Made by a program: the position numbers and the translations under genes. Shown here piece by piece: positions 36,066-49,225 of a stretch of DNA of 64,000 bases. Numbering within the stretch: the stretch's first letter is position 1; every line of letters begins with the position of its first letter. Under the pieces are notes generated by a model. The model was given only the letters and a program-made list of their open reading frames with translations, had not been told where the DNA came from and ran no database searches. The stretch is from Portunus trituberculatus (lineage: Eukaryota > Arthropoda > Malacostraca > Decapoda > Portunidae): NCBI RefSeq assembly GCF_017591435.1, contig NC_059281.1, positions 10,419,402 through 10,483,401 on the forward strand. Reading direction: 5' to 3'.

Positions 36066-36128
36066 CGTTATGACAGCCTTGCTTGCTCTCTTGACCACCT
36101 CCTGCTGCCATACACCCAGCCAAAGCCC
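36066..36128 (-). CDS. Candidate gene B exon, 63 nt
   Basis: Minus-strand acceptor TTTTGTTATGTGACAG next to 36128 and a strong donor ATAACG|GTAAGT at 36066/36065. In phase 0 it reads GLWLGVWQQEVVKRASKAV IT (21 codons, phase 0 out), very protein-like. In phase 1, which the exon at 38457 supplies, it reads GALAGCMAAGGGQESKQGC and is also open. Phase 0 would need one more exon in the 36.2-38.4 kb interval that I did not find. Confidence 0.45.
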
Positions 36129-36239
36129 CTGTCACATAACAAAATTACATGTTAGATTAGGCAGCGGCACACAGTCGACATCCTCCATACACCTAGCTGG
36201 TAGGGGTGGGCGCTTATTATAATTAACAACTATTTCGCC

Positions 36240-38010
36240 ACTCTATCCTGTTAACTATAGGATGTCAGCCTTGTTATTCTCTAGTCTACCTTCCATATCC
36301 CTTGTTAACTTGATCTCCCCACATTCCTACCTTCCTTTTCCCTCACAATGACACCCATCCCTCCTTTCTTTTCTTCTGCTTGCCTGACTCTGCCTGTAAC
36401 TTAGCTTGCTTCCTTCACTCCACTCAGTGCTGTCATGCCACCCTAGCTGTCTCACCTACTCCTAATACATCATAATCCCTCTCATCTTCTATCAATAACT
36501 GCCACTTTCCCTTACTCCATCCGTTTGTATTCAGAAAGGTAAGGAGCATCTCTCCTTTCCATGCCCTCTCCTATCCCTGCCTGACAAATATCTCCTCCAT
36601 CCAGCAGACAGTGAGGGAGAAGGCTGTCTTGCTCCTCAGCTCTCTATCATGGCTCTTGATCTTGATGATACAGGTGACTTGAGATCACTTCAGTGCCAGG
36701 CCTTTGAATTGCAACACCTGTCACGGACAAATAAGACAAGCATAAAAAAAGAGCAGTATCCTGTTCACTACATTTAGCATCCCACGTTTTCTCTAGAAAC
36801 TCCTTCGCAGCCTTCATGCTTTCACTTGTCTCTTTACAGTCCCAACAGCAACACTTTCCATTCCTTCCCTGTTTTCATCACTCTTTCATCCCAATTATGC
36901 TCTAATTCAATCAGAATCACTTGAATCATCTCCCTCCTCTTTCTCATACCTCTCATACTCCAGCACCACATGCTCCAACTAACTCATCCTCTTCCATGTC
37001 ATGCATGTGGCACACTTTGCTGCAGGACTCAGACCATCTGCAGCTCCTTGCATTCATATTTATACACTGTGCCTTAGCTGGGAAGAGAAGATCGCTATCC
37101 AGGCTACCATCATACCACCTCTCATATACATCAGGGTCTCTTTTTCCTTGTACCATTACAGAGTACTCTTTTTTTTCCACCTCATTCTTCCATATATTCA
37201 GTCCCACCCACTTCACCTCAGTATCTCTATGTGCACATTCATGTCATCATATCAAGCACTCTTTCCTTCCTATGCTCCTTCACAATGAACTTAAGTATGT
37301 CATACTTCCTCCTATTCTTCCTATCAGCTCTTTCTCTTGTAAGAGTTACATATACGACTACATTATTCTCTGTTCTGCCACTTATTCTAATATTCAACTC
37401 TCATTGCCACCACATCTTCACTGCTTTCACACTTCCCCACATCATTCTTCTCTACTTTCAGTCCTCTTCCTTTCTTGTAGAGTAAGGCTATGCCTCCTTG
37501 CAGTGTCTCGTGTTTCACACCTCTTTCCTATCATGGTATACTTAAATTCCTCCATTCACACATCTCTCAGGTGAGTCTTGGTAAACCTGACTTCCTTGAA
37601 CTTCCACTCACTGAGCTCCTTGTGTACATCCCCAAACTTTCCCACACCCCATCCTCTCACATACATACAACCAGTCTTCACACATTCACTTGCCTGGTTA
37701 GTTTCCTCTCTTCCAAGTATGCCATTTCCCCACTCATTTATGCTGCTGTTGAAACATTGCCTGCACAGGAACACCAGGACGTTAATGTTTGCATCCTTCT
37801 TTCCAACTCAGTACGCATGGAACAAGATCATACATCTTTCACATGCCTTGATCTTGATGTTACAGCCCTTTGTGTCACCAACTCCTGTCAGGGAAAAAGA
37901 AAAAAAAAAAAAACAGCAAACAGAAGACAATCATCAATTTCACTACTAGTTTCTACATCTTCCCCAGGAAATCTTTCACAGCCTCCTGTATTCATAATTC
38001 TGACATAACC
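36240..38010 (-). mobile_element. Probable decayed LINE-derived sequence (antisense)
   Basis: Minus-strand frames contain broken peptides such as RSCRWSESCSKVCHMHDMEE (36990-37070) and KFGDVHKELSEWKFKEVRFT (37565-37630), Cys/His-bearing and reminiscent of reverse-transcriptase/endonuclease-encoding retrotransposons. No catalytic RT motif is intact and the assignment is from memory of such sequences. An A-run lies at 37899-37914. The 172-codon + strand ORF over this block is probably a shadow. Confidence 0.3.
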
Positions 38011-38456
38011 CCAGTTCCTTCAGCACTTCACTTGCATCATCTCTAAGTGAAGACAGAAAAGGAATGAATAGATGGTGTTCTTGCTGGGACTGTGTAGAAG
38101 AGATGATTGAAGCTGTGAAGGAGTTCCTAAAAAGAATGTGGCATGCCAGATGTAAAAATTACCTGTGTGAAACATGGCAGGTAAGAATAAGCACGTTACC
38201 TTACAAGTTGCCATACTGGACACGAGTAGCGGGTTTCCCTTAAAGCTTACCCACTACCAGTGTCTGGTATGGATGGTCACTCACATTAGAATAATAATGT
38301 TTATTCTTGCCTCTGACCTGTTGGGCATCCTGCTATCCACTAACTTGCACACTGGAAATGAAAAAAATGCATTTAAGATACTAATAGAAACTTTAAAACA
38401 GTATGTTACCACAAGAATACAAATTCAGTTAAATAAACACAATACTTAAGTGATAC

Positions 38457-38620
38457 CTGATCCTGCTGTTTGAGACTCTTCACTCAAGAGTACACCTGCA
38501 TACTCCTCAAAGACCAGGTAATGAGGGTCGGACAGCACTGCTCTGAAACAGCCTTGGTATGCAAATTCAGAGCTGCAAGGAAGTTGCAACTCACTGAGGC
38601 TCTGATAAGTTTTTAAATTT
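38457..38620 (-). CDS. Gene B exon (164 nt)
   Basis: Minus-strand acceptor GGTATTTATTACAG next to 38620 and donor GGATCAG|GTATCA at 38457/38456. Open only in phase 2 (exit phase 1): NLKTYQSLSELQLPCSSEFA, then YQGCFRAVLSDPHYLVFEEY and AGVLLSEESQTAGS. Other phases hit a stop within ten codons. It reads like a folded, not disordered, part of the protein. Phase 2 entry matches the exit of the exon at 46242. Family not recognised. Confidence 0.6.
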
Positions 38621-40925
38621 CTGTAATAAATACCAACATTAGACAAGAAAAAACAATGTTCATTGGTAGATGAGCTCCTTTAGGCCTGAGTGCATCATAC
38701 TTTAATAAAGTGACCTTTGCTATTTATGGGGAAATCCATTATCTTTATTACTTTTCAATGATGATTAGTGACAATGGACTAAACGTGGTAGAATAATTAA
38801 AATTCAGAGGCCTGCCATTGCCTACTATTAGTGCCTTTCTATAAATACAAGGAATGTGGAGGTCTTGCACAAGAATGATGAGAATGAAAAGAAAATACAA
38901 TTTTGCACATATGAGACATGTAAATCATGAATAATATACAAAGAAAATTATTTAAACAGAATAAAATGAGATACATATTGAAGCTCCAGAAGGGAAGACC
39001 CAGAGGGATAAACAACAAGATTTCTTATATAAGAGAGCACAAAACAGTAATCAGCAAAGATGATGCCACACGAAGACGGGATACAACCCAGATAAAACTT
39101 CAGAAGACTCCTTATTGATGACTTTTGGTATCACAGGACAGTAAAGATAGCATGATAAATGACTCCGATACAATTAAGTCAATAATATGTATTTTCCTAA
39201 TTAATTTAAAGCTGTTAGTAATAAGTTCTATCAGTGCTAATTCATGAATAAATTAAAGAAGTGAAGGCATCTGGAATCATTGACAGTACTACAAATGAGA
39301 GTGACAGTTGTCTTTGTACTACTATGCAAGTGTGAAAATTCCTACATTAAATATGAATTAAGTACATTATCCTACAATGTGTGAAGAAAATGGTGGTGTA
39401 CAGGATTGATTGTTCTTGGTTGTCTTCATGGATAAAACAATATGCAACAAGGGAACTTTATTACTCTCACACATAGATGTTACAATATAGATCAAGAAGT
39501 ATGTTTTAAAGTGTAAATCTTCTTGTTAATTTACATATAATAGGAATTATAACTAACAATATATATATGTATATATGTTTCTATATATTTTTGTTTCTAA
39601 TTATATAGCATAACTATGAAAACAGCCTAAAAGTGTTCTATCTCAGAGTTAGATCAGGCACAAGAGACCACAGTGCCGAAGATTAGCAATATTGGGCTCT
39701 AGGTATTGTGTGCATAAGGTCCAATATGCTCTTGAAATATGAATATTTAAGAAATATTTAGACTAGTTTTGAATGTTAACAAGGAGGAATTATTGTATAC
39801 TGCACTTAGTATGAATTATTATGAAACCATATAAAAATCAATTATGAAATCATTTTTACATATTTATCTTTAAACTTTCATACATGAAAACCAGTTGCCT
39901 ATATTAGTATAGAAATTATTTACAAATATGTCAAAAATGGTTAAGATGTCACATACAGGAATCAAGAATCTGCCTTTTTTGTTAAATCAACTTTTATTTA
40001 AAAGGTTATATGTTCAGCAAACAGACACAAGATGTAGGGTAATTAGGTGAAAGCAGAATATTTATCGATGTAACTTTGAAACTGTGCAACAGATTGTGCC
40101 ATTACTAATGTGCAATAAAGGTAATACTTGTGCAAACAAAATAATTGCCTAAACTCAATATTAGAGATAAGTAGTTACTTGTTTTCAATTTTATCCATTA
40201 CTTCTCAAAATTCACCTCATAACAAAATTCCAACATTGAAATGCCAATCAACATAAGACCAACTGGTATTACTTTTCTACTTACTACATCCTTCCATGAA
40301 ATAAATAAGCAAAACTTCAACTGAACAGCACATGGCCGGCCCTTGACATCCACTTAGACGGACAGCACGGCAATGACCACAGTGGTACAAACACATTGAG
40401 CTCATTATTGCCTACCTCGCCACAGAGAGGAGGGATCGAGAGGCCGCACAGTGTGATTATGATTATGGAAGTGGAAGTGTGAGAGGGGCGCTCGTGGCAC
40501 GTCACACGCACAATCACTACTGCTTGCTGCCCTGATTACTATTTACTTCACACATTGTCAATCAGCCAGCCCAGTTACTTCCATTAGATGTTATGCTGCC
40601 ACTTCTATGTCAATTCAGTACATACTTATAAGACACATTTGTCTGATTCTTGCACCACTAATGGGACTGTGTGAAGCATTCCACCAGCAACACTTAAGAA
40701 ATGACATTGGAGTGATGTAATTTAGTTTCAATCACTTGGACACCACCCCTTCAATTCCTTTTGCAGTTAGTTAGTAAGACCCATACAGTATTACATACCA
40801 AACAAATTACTAATTAATATCAATAAGAGGAGATAAACAATTTCCATCACCCTCTAATGTCTACATCAAATTTATTAGTGGATGCAGTAAAAGTCAACAG
40901 GTACCCATTGCTACATGAACTTTAC

Positions 40926-41037
40926 CTTGGCTGACTGCTCCAAGCCTATTCCTTCGCAGATACTTGCAATGCTGCACAGGACTTGCTGGCAGCCTCAGGT
41001 TGTGGGGAGCTGCAGTGCCCTCGAGACCCAGCAGGTA
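40926..41037 (-). CDS. Exon-like island, strand ambiguous
   Basis: Minus strand: donor AGCCAAG|GTAAAG at 40926/40925, acceptor GCATCCAAG (moderate), reading YLLGLEGTAAPHNLRLPASP in phase 0 and leaving phase 1. Plus strand: acceptor CTATTCCTTCGCAG (to 40959) and donor CAGCAG|GTACTT (41034/41035) enclosing 75 nt, also open. In gene B it would fit only as an alternative to the 46242+38457 pair (0 in, 1 out). Confidence 0.3.
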
Positions 41038-41489
41038 CTTGGATGCACGCAGGCGTACACACGACACACCAGAACACACATGGGAAAAAATGCTAAGGAG
41101 AAAAGGAAAACAGGAGCCTATTTACACACACTGCACTAGAAAAAACACTCAACTCATGCTTTCATGCTGACACCAAGAGACTTGCACAATGCAGGCAAAA
41201 ACCTTCACATTCACATACTGCCCACTCAGCTTGGACACTGTCCTTACTCAGTTATAATGTTCACACTGCTGGGCAAACTAGTTCTATGATATAACAACAA
41301 AGCTTCTTACATACATAGTCTTCATTTTAAACTGGACAAAATACTCACTCCTGGCCCTTCCTGATAAACCATTGATCTCTACATGTTAAAGGGACACATT
41401 TACTAGAGCAGAAGATTTGAATGGTGGAGGTGGTAGATTTAGTTTCCATCATCACAATTATGAGAACGATTTCATAACAGACAGTTTAG

Positions 41490-41492
<3 letters not shown>

Positions 41493-41563
<71 letters not shown>
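41493..41563. repeat. (TA)n microsatellite
   Basis: Pure TA of about 35 units. Confidence 0.95.
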
Positions 41564-41566
<3 letters not shown>

Positions 41567-44523
41567 AAATAGATAACTTATAATTTAAGACAAGTATCCT
41601 GATATGGCTGTCTTCATGGTTGATAAATGTGTGGGTGCACTGGACTGTCCTGGTGCCTGTGAACACTACTAAGTCATTTCACAGCTTCCTTTATTGTGCA
41701 GACTTCTACAAGGAATAAAGATGAGCTACAATGAATGCTGCTGTGCATACTTATAGCTCATCATGGATGAGGAAATGCAGGTTAGGGAAAAGTGACAAAA
41801 TAATCACAAACGACAGGTGTGGTCACCTATATTATTGTTAAACACCTTAAACTCAATCATCAAACAAACTCATTCATTCATGCATAGAGAGTTTTGACTT
41901 TGGTGCGGGAAATCTATGGCAAACTGGCTTATTTCCTACTTTTTGCCTAAGACCCTAATAATTTCATATGAACTGCATGGACTAAGCTAGGAATGGGTCG
42001 CTGGGTTTCAATCAGAATGGAGAAACACTTCCATCAGATAAATGGCTTCCTATAAGCAAATAAGAATTCCAAAGACAAATGCTTACACTGTGCATCATAG
42101 GAGCAACACAATGCTATGATTTACATTAAGTTGCATGAGAATATTTGCAACTATGAAACTGTTGGGACACAGGGCAAACTGTGATGACTACTTCATGAAA
42201 TAAATTACTATATTGCTCACACTGTATTGCAGATATTGGTGATTTAAGATCAAAGGGACAGTTTAACAATTTGCGAGAAAAATATTCATATCTATAAATA
42301 CTTAATAATAAACCTTGAAATTTTTGTGTTTTAAATCACCAACATCAATATACAGAATTGAAAATAATTTCAAATGAAATAACTCAAAAGGTCTACACTA
42401 TTAAGTACATGTCAGACGTAAAGGTCTAGTGGTAAGTTAGCTACACAGGCAAGAGGTGCTACTGCTCATCAACCATCATAAATATTCATCCATCTGACTC
42501 AACCACACCAGCCTTCAAGAATAATCAAGATAACCTCGGCAAGCTTAATGGAAAATCACGCATCACACTGTCCTGAAAGTAGCACTACAATGATCCAGAT
42601 GCAAAGATGAAGCTGGATTGAATGCTACTTATTTCCCAAATCTTTTATTCTCTTATGTGAAAACTATAAATCTACTATATTCAGAATTCAATTATTGCCA
42701 CATAAAAAAGGGAAAATCAATTGTATTGTAAGACATGAACAGATTATGTCTCCAGATTATTTTCATACACCTTTTCATTAATTATAAAAATTCTTATGCT
42801 GTTGAAATACATCTAGGAAGCTGAAAGTGCAATGTAAGTCTCAAGAAAAGATTAATCAGTTACAAAGAAACACAAGGATGCAGGATAATGAGGGCAGAAT
42901 GAAATCTATCAGTTCTGAGAAAACCCACAAGGAAAAAGAGTCCTCTGAAATTACCAACAAATTCAAGTTTGGACAGAAGAAAAAGTTTTGAATTAGGCTC
43001 AGGTGAGTATCTTTAAATTAACAGTTTGTCTCCCAACATAAACTGAAGAAATTTGTAAAATAGCTTTTCCTGGACTCCTTTCCCTGTAGTTGTAACGAAT
43101 GTAGATCATTGCAAAGATACACAAATTCATGCACGACACACGCCACCCCCACACACTGCACTGCACCATATCACACAACAGGTAAAAACGACACTTAAGG
43201 ACTGAAATGCTCCCATTTTCACACATCCATTTGGATATTCAGGCATTGTTAATTCATCATTTGATTTTCTGCACGCTTTAAGAATATTTACCTAGCTACT
43301 CCTGGCAGTCACTTTACAAGTTAATATTCACAAAGCATTGTGCAATGAAAGGAAGAAAGCAGTAATTAGAGTGCTTGATCTCTACCGACTGCCTACACAC
43401 ACACATACAGAAGGACTAAGTCATTGGAAAACAAATTACTTAATACATAGGAATAGAATCACTACCAAGATACACCACAGCATTATGAATACTGTACTGA
43501 ATAAATAGATAAATAAGAATAGCTGAGATCAAGTATCAAAAGTACACACATTAGCTTTCTTCTAGCACACCCCCAATATGCAAAGAACTAATGAAGCAAG
43601 TAAGCCAATACATTGTTCTAGTTCATCTACTGCCTGCAGTCTACCAAGAATTTCTACCATACTTAGTGAGATAAACCTTAGAAGATGACTAGTCTCCTGG
43701 AAGATACTTTCTAATTGCTGGCTGCAAAACGTATGCACAAAACACACGACAAGTGCAGCAATCAGCAGCATAGAATCTGAACAGCAGTAGTGGACCAGGG
43801 AAAGGGAGGTCCACACTTCAACCTTTGTGTTTCAGAAACTTGTAGGTTGTGGGTGTTGCAGTACAGACCTGTGTGAGGCTGCACAGCAAACACGCGCTAC
43901 ACACCACACACACACACACGCACACAACATCTTGGCATTCATAGAACTCGGCAGGGAACACTTCGCTCTAAGCTACAGAGTGTCATAGGATGCACAAACA
44001 CACATCAGAGTTCTGCTCTAAAACATCCTAATGCTAAGTGTTTGTAGTGTCCTTAAAAATGAAGGATTCCATAGAAAAGTAAGAATAGCACAATCTCAAG
44101 GTGAGGAGGATATCGTATCACCATCACACTGCCATGATGAACTTCAATGCTTATCCCTAACATCTAGGGGAAAATACAGAACAGTAACTATACCTAGATT
44201 AGCACCAGAGAGCTTTAGTAACAGTTATTTCATAGGAATTATGCATAAATCTAGAGAGTTTACTTTGCTATTATCAAGCATCTAAAAGTGACTATCTATA
44301 ACACACAACTTAATAAAACTCTTAAATATGTGATGTGGTATTACATCCACAAATAAAACAACCTGATATAGTGACAGTAAACCCTCAGAGGGAAAGTTTA
44401 CAATCTTCAGTATCGCTTAATACATAAAAAAGAGCCACTACCAAGAAGTAAATACATACTCCACTATATTTTCAGAAGTACTATAGTTCAGAAATTGCCA
44501 GAAAAATATATTTGTCCACTAGA

Positions 44524-44526
<3 letters not shown>

Positions 44527-44588
<62 letters not shown>
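44527..44588 (+). repeat. (CA)n microsatellite
   Basis: Pure CA of about 31 units. Confidence 0.95.
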
Positions 44589-44590
<2 letters not shown>

Positions 44591-45093
44591 ACTAGACAAG
44601 TAATAGTAGCATGACATTACCAAGAAGAGACATTGTTCAGTGGAAAGACTGAAGACTACACATCATCTAACACATCTTGGAATGACCCACAATAAGCTTT
44701 AGTGTGTTTACTTGTAACTTTCTCTGAAAAATAGTAATTAAAAAAAGTGATACAGAAGTCTTGTAAGGAAAACATTGTTTCATGAAATGAAAATAATGCA
44801 ACATTGTGAATGTTATGTCCTGAAGAAGAAAAATGCGCCCATATTCTAGAAAGACATCCTTGTATCTAATTTGGGAGTTCAAAAGGAAATACATGGCCAG
44901 GATGCAGCAAATATTCTGTCTAGCTCAAGGGACAACTACTGCAATGGGACAGTTGGTATATAAATAAATAAAGATCTAATAAACCAACAAATAAGATGTA
45001 ATGAACCAATGTATCCTATTCCTGTGTCCCACCTAAGACTAAATATCAGACAGAGACCCAGCCAGCATCACAGGAGGTAGTGGTGTAGTAAGA

Positions 45094-45190
45094 GAGATTC
45101 TTGGAGGTACAATTATGCTGTACTTTTAAATCATGACCCAGAGAGATTCTTGGAGGTACAATTATGCTGTACTTTTAAAATCATGAACCA
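45094..45190 (+). repeat. 49-base tandem duplication
   Basis: GAGATTCTTGGAGGTACAAT starts at 45094 and 45143. The copies differ by an A insertion and one substitution. Confidence 0.95.
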
Positions 45191-46241
45191 GAGACTTTAT
45201 GAATGCAAGTAAATGATTCATTGAAATTCATTGTTACTACAAATAAAAACAGTCTGGAACAACATTCCATGAGAGGCCTCTTTTAGTGGCAATTCAATTT
45301 GGTAAGTATAACCTATACCAGTAATGCATATTTGTTCCTGTTACAAAAATTTCACTCTAATATTGTGGAAATATAATCTAATTCAAGTAGGCAATACTCA
45401 GAGATGCATCTTTATATAATTTCATGTTTGATCTTAATGAGTGGTGTGAAAAGAAATGTTAATGAGGCAAAACAACCCTAAGACAGAAGGTAATGAAAAA
45501 CTGTGTTTCACCAAAGAGTTTTCTCAAGCTGGTCTTCTGCAAGGCCCTCAAACACAAGAACAGCTGAGGAGTGCAAATATATAGTAATATAAATTCATAC
45601 CTTATTGTATAGTCTGTGATTAAATGTGCATCCAAGTCTCACAAACAGTTCCAGTATGTGATATGCTTTGGTTAATTTGAGAAAACTGATATTATAGAAT
45701 CCATCAGAGAAGAATATAATTATCATCCACAACAAGAATTATTTGTCATACCTTTCCCACACAGTTTTAGAAACTGTCTTCATTGACATAGATAAATTAA
45801 TTTGCAATTTTGAGAGACATCTAACAATTTCAACCTGCTGCTCTGCAAAACATTCACAGCTACCCATCCTGTGCAGCACCATGCAAATGACCATCATGCC
45901 AGCACATGGCATCCCTGTCAGGGAGTTGAAGGTGGTGGTGCTTCTTATTCTTCATTCATCTATCAACCATAACCAACTTTTTAATACACAGATATCACAA
46001 TTGTAAATTTAGCTGCTACTGATACAGATACAATTCTAAGTGGAATCTAATGATGCATTATTTATCATTATTATTGTCATTATTATTATCATTACTTTCA
46101 ATTCCTTTGATATTTCAGACTGGATTCTGAGTAATGAATTCAGACATTGGACTAAACTTTACACTTTCATATGAACATAGTGCAGAGTAACTCTCACTGT
46201 GGCAGATCCCTAAAATAACAATGGGATAACTGGTTACTTAC

Positions 46242-46306
46242 GGCAGTAAGCTGGAAAGTTTTGTTTGGCCAAAGTGGTATGATGCTAAAAATAAATGCCA
46301 CTCAAT
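46242..46306 (-). CDS. Gene B exon (65 nt)
   Basis: Minus-strand acceptor AAAATTCACTGTGCAG next to 46306 and strong donor CTGCC|GTAAGT at 46242/46241. Only phase 0 is open: IEWHLFLASYHFGQTKLSSL LP, leaving phase 2. Both ends match the flanking exons (49226 exits in phase 0; 38457 enters in phase 2), which is good support for so short an exon. Confidence 0.5.
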
Positions 46307-47454
46307 CTGCACAGTGAATTTTAGAGAAAAGAGAGTGTAGGCTAGAATATCTGCCATGATGGAAAAGTTGAAGTGTTGAGGAAGTGTGCTGACAGTGCTA
46401 GTGATGGAGTGTTGCTGAGAGAAGTGCTGCGTGACCTTGAGTAAGACCACAGCATGACTCATGGCATCCACTTCCTCCTATGGCATATACTAACATCCTG
46501 CATGATGACTCCATGCCTGTCAACTATTACAGGAACCACCACTACCACAGCCATCACCATTATCCACAATACCAACTACACATACTACCACCAACTACCA
46601 CTTAGTTAGTACCACTGCAGTAACCACCTCCACTCACTGTCACACACACGTTCAGTCCTGCCACCCATTACAGTCATCTTACATATACAACCTGGACACC
46701 TTAACCTACATAGCATACAAAACGTCAGTCTCTCCACTTGCAACTGCATCCCGCTGCCTCGAGTACAGTAGTCAACTTGAGCTATATCAATGTACATGAC
46801 AATCACAGTATTACATGTATTGTTTTGTTCTCCTCAGCCACACAGAACTGCCCTGTCTCAAGTCACTTCCAGGCTCAACAGTTTCCTAGATGCTGACTCA
46901 CTTTTTTCCCATCTAGCTTTTTCCATTTGCTTCTACTAGATTCACTCTCAAGTTTACTACAAGGTATAGTTCTGATGTGGCTGTGTTCTGAGGTTACCTT
47001 TATGCATCTTTCCATACGAGCGTGGTGAATCGTTGACATGTTTTCTGCAGGATCAGATCTTGCTTATGATTTACTGGAGAACAGCTGGTACTGCAATGAA
47101 AACAAAGAGAATCAATACAGTTTAATCATCCATGCTGTGTTGTAAACTCCATACATTACACAATATCTTACAGTTCTTCAGCATTACTTCTTTTGGTTTT
47201 ATTGTGTGTGTGAAAGTTCATATTTGGTTAATATATTCAAAGGTTTGGGATTCAAAAGTCTACTTTATCAAATATCCAAGTGCTCTGGTGCAAGTTATGG
47301 TTATGGTCAGATCTGTTAAGATATTGTTTCATATGTTTAACTACTCCAGAAGCACTAATTACTTAGTTGCACCAGCCACAACCATGCACTGGCTCCACAG
47401 AGATGACAGATGGCAGAAAGCAACAAACATATCCACACCCTAAGCACTGGGTTA

Positions 47455-47695
47455 ACTTACAGCTCACTCCTAAACTAGAGGCAGCAAACAAGTCACTCCT
47501 AAGCTAGCTATAATACTGGTCACTCTGAAGATAGATTTAGCACACTGGTCACTCCTAGACTACCCATAACACTCATTACTTTTAGACTAGAAGCAACTCA
47601 CTCATCACTCCTAAGCTAATAACAACACTAGTCATTCCTAAGCTAGAAGCAACACACTCATCACACTCAAGCTAATCATAACAGTGGTCACTATT
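47455..47695 (+). repeat. Diverged tandem array of about 35-40 base units
   Basis: Variants of CACTCCTAAGCTAG…AACAC recur about six times (GTCACTCCTAAGCTAGCTAT, ATCACTCCTAAGCTAATAAC, GTCATTCCTAAGCTAGAAGC and others). Divergence suggests an old minisatellite. Confidence 0.8.
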
Positions 47696-48368
47696 ACATA
47701 TCATAGAAATACACATCCATGTTATATTAAAACATTTTGTATGTGCTGGCAATATACTACAAAGTGAAGTGCTATATGACACACTTGCAATTCATATGCT
47801 AATACTTGGACACAACAATGGCTATTCCTGTGCATAACATTTCTACACCAGCATTTCAATGATAAACAAAACATCACCATTCCCAAACAAAGAGCACAAT
47901 AAAGATTTGAACATGTAAGCGACACTCTATTATGAAATCAGATAACACTGGCCAGTCCTAACAAAGACCCGCTAACACTCAGCTGTGCAATGAATATAAA
48001 TCTATGAATATAAAAAAACCTTGATATTTTTGCACTACGCTGTACCCAAGCTAATCAAATAAAAGTGAAAAAGACTCCAGATATTTAAATAGGAGACAAC
48101 AGTGTAGGAACAAATCAGCAGCAGATGTGCCAGCTTGATGAGCAATGAATGCTTTATTGACATGCACAGTGAGCTGGATTGTTGCATCATCACTCTTTTC
48201 TCTCAGTGATGTCATGGTGCAAGATGAAACTACAAGCTGTCTTACATGTGTAAATTTTCCTTATATTATGATACCAAGATATATTCATGCAGCAGCTGTA
48301 CCTCTAACTTCCCAGTCATATGTAAGAGGTTGATAAAAGTATTGTCCTTCATTGCACTGCATGTACCC

Positions 48369-48681
48369 TTAACCCTTAATATACGGTGATCGTTCATGAA
48401 CGATTGTATTGCTACATCTGGGGAGCTGGTAATCGTTTCGGTAATCATGATTTTTTACACCACACATTTGTATTGCCTTTGTGCCTACTCAAGTCAGAGG
48501 GTGAGTGTAAGTATCTAGCAACTCTTTCCACCAGCTGAGTTGCCACTGGCTATGTTCAGATTCATCTCATTAAGCTTCTTTCCACCCTCGTGGCAATATC
48601 TGGCAACCCCTGTGGCACACTGCTGGAATGTAGCCTCCACAGAGCAAGGGGAACATTTCAGAACAACATGACATATTCATG

Positions 48682-48775
<94 letters not shown>

Positions 48776-49018
48776 TGCACAGTGTTATTGGACTTCAGGG
48801 TTATTCCGCTTGACAGGTTACACCGTGGCCAGGGGAGGAAATTTTGATAAGGTGATAGCTTTACTCTCACAAGTCATAGTGAGCTGGAAAGCACATCACT
48901 GTATACAGAATTACAAAGAGAAGTGGATTTTTATAATCTAAACTGTTTTCTGGCATTTTCTAAGTTTACCATTTTCTCTGGAGATGGAGATGGAAATCTC
49001 CTGGAAGGTAAGGGTTAA
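48369..49018. mobile_element. Possible second TTAA-bounded element
   Basis: TTAACCCTTA at 48369 and its inverse TAAGGGTTAA ending at 49018 bracket 650 bases that include a GA tract. Only ten bases of inverted end match, so it may be chance; the TTAACCC terminus is what piggyBac-like ends look like. Confidence 0.25.
48684..48771 (+). repeat. (GA)n microsatellite
   Basis: Pure GA of about 44 units (TC in the gene B transcript). Confidence 0.95.
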
Positions 49019-49225
49019 TATTCATTGAATAACAATGAGAGAAAACCTTCAGAAAATCTGTATCACCATACACTAAAGAAGACTGATATGCATACAAAAC
49101 TGTAATACTTCCTGTCAGGAACAACCAAGAACCACCAAGAGAAAAATGCCACCTACTGAGCAACAGGCGGAATGCCACAAGACACAGGCAAGATGGTGTG
49201 TCTGGGGTATACTCACTGTACTCAC

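Larger units (their letters stand above)
38640..46240 (-). other. Long gene B intron, AT-rich
   Basis: Mostly unique AT-rich sequence with TA (41493-41563) and CA (44527-44588) microsatellites and a 49-base tandem duplication (45094-45190). One GC-richer exon-like island lies at 40926-41037. Confidence 0.5.
46307..49225 (-). other. Gene B intron with a possible alternative stop exon
   Basis: Contains a diverged tandem array (47455-47695) and a GA microsatellite (48684-48771). Near 47090 a strong minus-strand acceptor (TTTGTTTTCATTGCAG) precedes TACCAGCTGTTCTCC, which in phase 0 gives YQLFSSKS and a stop: a possible alternative terminal exon after 49226. No donor supports it as an internal exon without frameshift. 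Confidence 0.35.

Noticed and set aside
37490..38008. 172-codon + strand ORF
   Set aside because: Composition is of Ser/Leu/Phe/His typical of an antisense shadow; minus-strand peptides look like a decayed retroelement.
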